From Candidatus Campylobacter infans (lineage in GTDB: Bacteria > Campylobacterota > Campylobacteria > Campylobacterales > Campylobacteraceae), in the NCBI GenBank assembly GCA_009827235.1, contig SPMW01000049.1, positions 1 through 6,944 of the forward strand: DNA of 6,944 bases. Reading direction: 5' to 3'. The position numbers and the translations under genes are program-made. Positions 6,037-6,944 of the stretch are shown here, piece by piece. The notes below the pieces were generated by a model that was not told where the DNA came from, did no database searches, and saw only the letters and a list, made by a program, of their open reading frames with translations. Positions within the stretch are counted from its first letter, which is position 1. Each line of letters opens with the position of its first letter.

Positions 6037-6352
6037 TTTTTTGCTCTTGCTTTGCCATACTTTCAGCCTCGCGCTAAATGCGCTTGGTGCGTTTTGTTCG
6101 CTCATTATTTGCGCCATGCTTTTTGCGCGCCCGCGTTCAATTCACCACACCCACAAGCCAAGCCACCCAAGCATGCCACGCGTTTTTTTGTTTTTGTTCT
6201 CACGCCCACGCGCCAAGCCATTTAAACGCCACACGCACCGCATTTTTTTGTTACGCACATTAGTTCGCCTGTTTTTATGCCATTTGCCCCGTAAAATGCG
6301 CCTTCCACGCATTTTTTGTGTTCGCTTGCCACACTCTCAGCCCACGCACGCG

Positions 6353-6446
6353 TTTTTTGTTTGCGCCAGCCCGCCACACTCACATTTACACTTTTTTATG
6401 CCACACACATTGTTTTTTTGTGCCAACGCGCTAAACCCGCCACGCG
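6353..6446 (+). repeat. About 94-bp imperfect direct repeat, copy 2
   Basis: Second copy of the 5943-6036 unit at +410 bases. The first about 30 and last about 30 bases match; substitutions cluster in between (for example CTTAGCCACACG against CACATTTACACT). Confidence 0.8.
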
Positions 6447-6554
6447 TTTTTTGTTTGCTCGCTTGCGCCACATTCTCAGCCACGCACTTTTATGCCCTAC
6501 ACTAAATCCGCTACGCTCTCAGCCCCACACTTTTATGCTCCACGCTAAACCATC

Positions 6555-6571
6555 AAGCCAAATGCGCCCAC
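6555..6571 (+). repeat. 17-bp direct repeat, copy 1
   Basis: AAGCCAAATGCGCCCAC, repeated exactly at 6774-6790. It links module B1 to module B2. Confidence 0.7.
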
Positions 6572-6619
6572 CACGCATTTTTATTTTTATTATTTTAATT
6601 CCACACGGGTTTTTTAAAA

Positions 6620-6645
6620 TTTTAAAATTTCGTGTTTATTTTAAA
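6620..6645 (+). repeat. 26-bp repeat, copy 2 of 3
   Basis: Identical to 5821-5846 over 26 bases, with 8 further matching bases to the left. Confidence 0.85.
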
Positions 6646-6719
6646 TTTGTGTTTTTAATTTTTTATTTTAAACTTCGCACGGATTTTTTAAAATTTACTT
6701 TTAAAATAAGCATTTTTGG

Positions 6720-6745
6720 TTTTAAAATTTCGTGTTTATTTTAAA
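6720..6745 (+). repeat. 26-bp repeat, copy 3 of 3
   Basis: Identical to 5821-5846 and exactly 100 bases after copy 2. It is followed by TTTAAATTTGAGTTTTTTAC, leading into module B2. Confidence 0.85.
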
Positions 6746-6760
6746 TTTTAAATTTGAGTT

Positions 6761-6944
6761 TTTTACGCAAGCCAAGCCAAATGCGCCCACGCTAAATTTG
6801 CCAAACCCACAAACCAAGCACACCACGCGTTTTTTGCGTGTTGCGCCCATTCGCGCCTGTTTTGCGCCCGCGCCAAATTCGCCACGCGTTTTTTTGTTTG
6901 CGCCTGCTTGTGTGTTTTTTAATCACGCAAACCAAACTAAACCC
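6761..6944. other. Pyrimidine-rich module B2, running off the window
   Basis: Same word content as module B1 (GCCACGCG plus T tracts, GCGCCCG, GCCAAACCCAC) and the second copy of the 17-bp repeat at 6774-6790. A short hairpin can form at 6824-6840 (CACGC, T-rich loop, GCGTG). No gene seen; the module continues past the right edge. Confidence 0.6.

Larger units (their letters stand above)
5879..6597. other. Pyrimidine-rich, repeat-built noncoding stretch (module B1)
   Basis: About 0.7 kb with far more C and T than G and A on the + strand, dotted with GCCACGC, GCGCC and CCACAC words and T runs of 6-9 every 40-60 bases. It differs abruptly in composition from both the genes and the AT-rich modules. 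Long + strand frames exist here (for example 5879-6505), but they read as Phe/His/Cys/Arg/Pro-rich low-complexity protein with no ribosome binding site or recognisable domain, and are best explained by the skewed composition. No RNA gene is recognised. Confidence 0.65.
6598..6760. other. AT-rich repeat module A2
   Basis: Returns to TTTTAAAA-rich DNA after module B1. It holds diverged GCRCGG boxes at 6598-6613 (ATTCCACACGGGTTTT) and 6672-6687 (ACTTCGCACGGATTTT), plus 26-bp repeat copies 2 and 3. No gene seen. Confidence 0.65.

Noticed and set aside
6222..6377. 52-codon reverse-strand frame starting GTG, with more protein-like Val/Ala/Gly/Lys composition
   Set aside because: It has no ribosome binding site, no recognised similarity, and stops in all neighbouring stretches. 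It could be a trace of a decayed gene but cannot be supported.
5879..6505. 208-codon + strand frame
   Set aside because: It is Phe/His/Cys/Arg/Pro-rich low complexity, a product of CCACGC and T-run repeats. There is no Shine-Dalgarno or domain, and codon use is unlike the neighbouring genes.
6316..6744. 142-codon + strand frame spanning modules B1 and A2
   Set aside because: It crosses a sharp composition boundary, switching from His/Cys/Ala-rich to Phe/Lys/Ile-rich, which a real protein would not do at repeat edges.
6824..6840. Rho-independent terminator
   Set aside because: A 5-bp stem with the T run in the loop rather than after the stem; not terminator geometry.
5566..6944. CRISPR array
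   Set aside because: Repeats are present, but spacing is irregular, copies are imperfect, there are no unique spacers of equal length, and no cas gene is nearby.

Overview
The window looks like the chromosome of a Campylobacter or a close relative. The grounds are AT-rich DNA with AAGGA-type ribosome binding sites, TATAAT-like -10 boxes without a clear -35, and proteins that closely resemble Campylobacter families (RNase III, chorismate synthase, the Cj1516-type copper oxidase). All complete genes lie on the + strand. Species assignment and comparisons to C. jejuni are from memory; no search was run.

Layout. (1) 1-424: the 3' part of a molybdopterin nucleotidyltransferase gene (mobA), cut by the window edge. 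(2) 487-2453: rnc (RNase III) and aroC (chorismate synthase), translationally coupled by a 4-nt ATGA overlap. (3) About 2475-4424: a segment that looks imported. It has the local order of the C. jejuni Cj1515c-Cj1516-Cj1517 region: a 5' fragment of nspC on the - strand, a complete Tat-exported multicopper oxidase on the + strand, and a moaD whose last codons are replaced, so that the essential C-terminal Gly-Gly is missing. Both outer genes are broken at the ends and only the copper oxidase is whole. (4) A perfect 15-bp tandem duplication lies at the right junction. (5) 4462-5565: a PP-loop ATPase of the tRNA thiolation type, probably the old neighbour of aroC. (6) 5566-6944: almost 1.4 kb without a credible gene. 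It alternates between AT-rich modules carrying a shared 26-bp sequence and a GCGCGG-containing box, and pyrimidine-rich modules (CCACGC plus T tracts) carrying a roughly 94-bp direct repeat spaced exactly 410 bp apart.

How the parts work together. rnc and aroC are housekeeping genes (RNA processing; aromatic amino acid and folate precursors). The copper oxidase brings its own promoter and should add periplasmic Cu(I) oxidation to the host. The moaD remnant is transcribed with it but should not carry sulfur, so its position in front of a PP-loop thiolation-type enzyme is probably accidental. The main result is the gene-by-gene evidence that a small piece of foreign DNA was inserted between two host genes, with both breakpoints visible.
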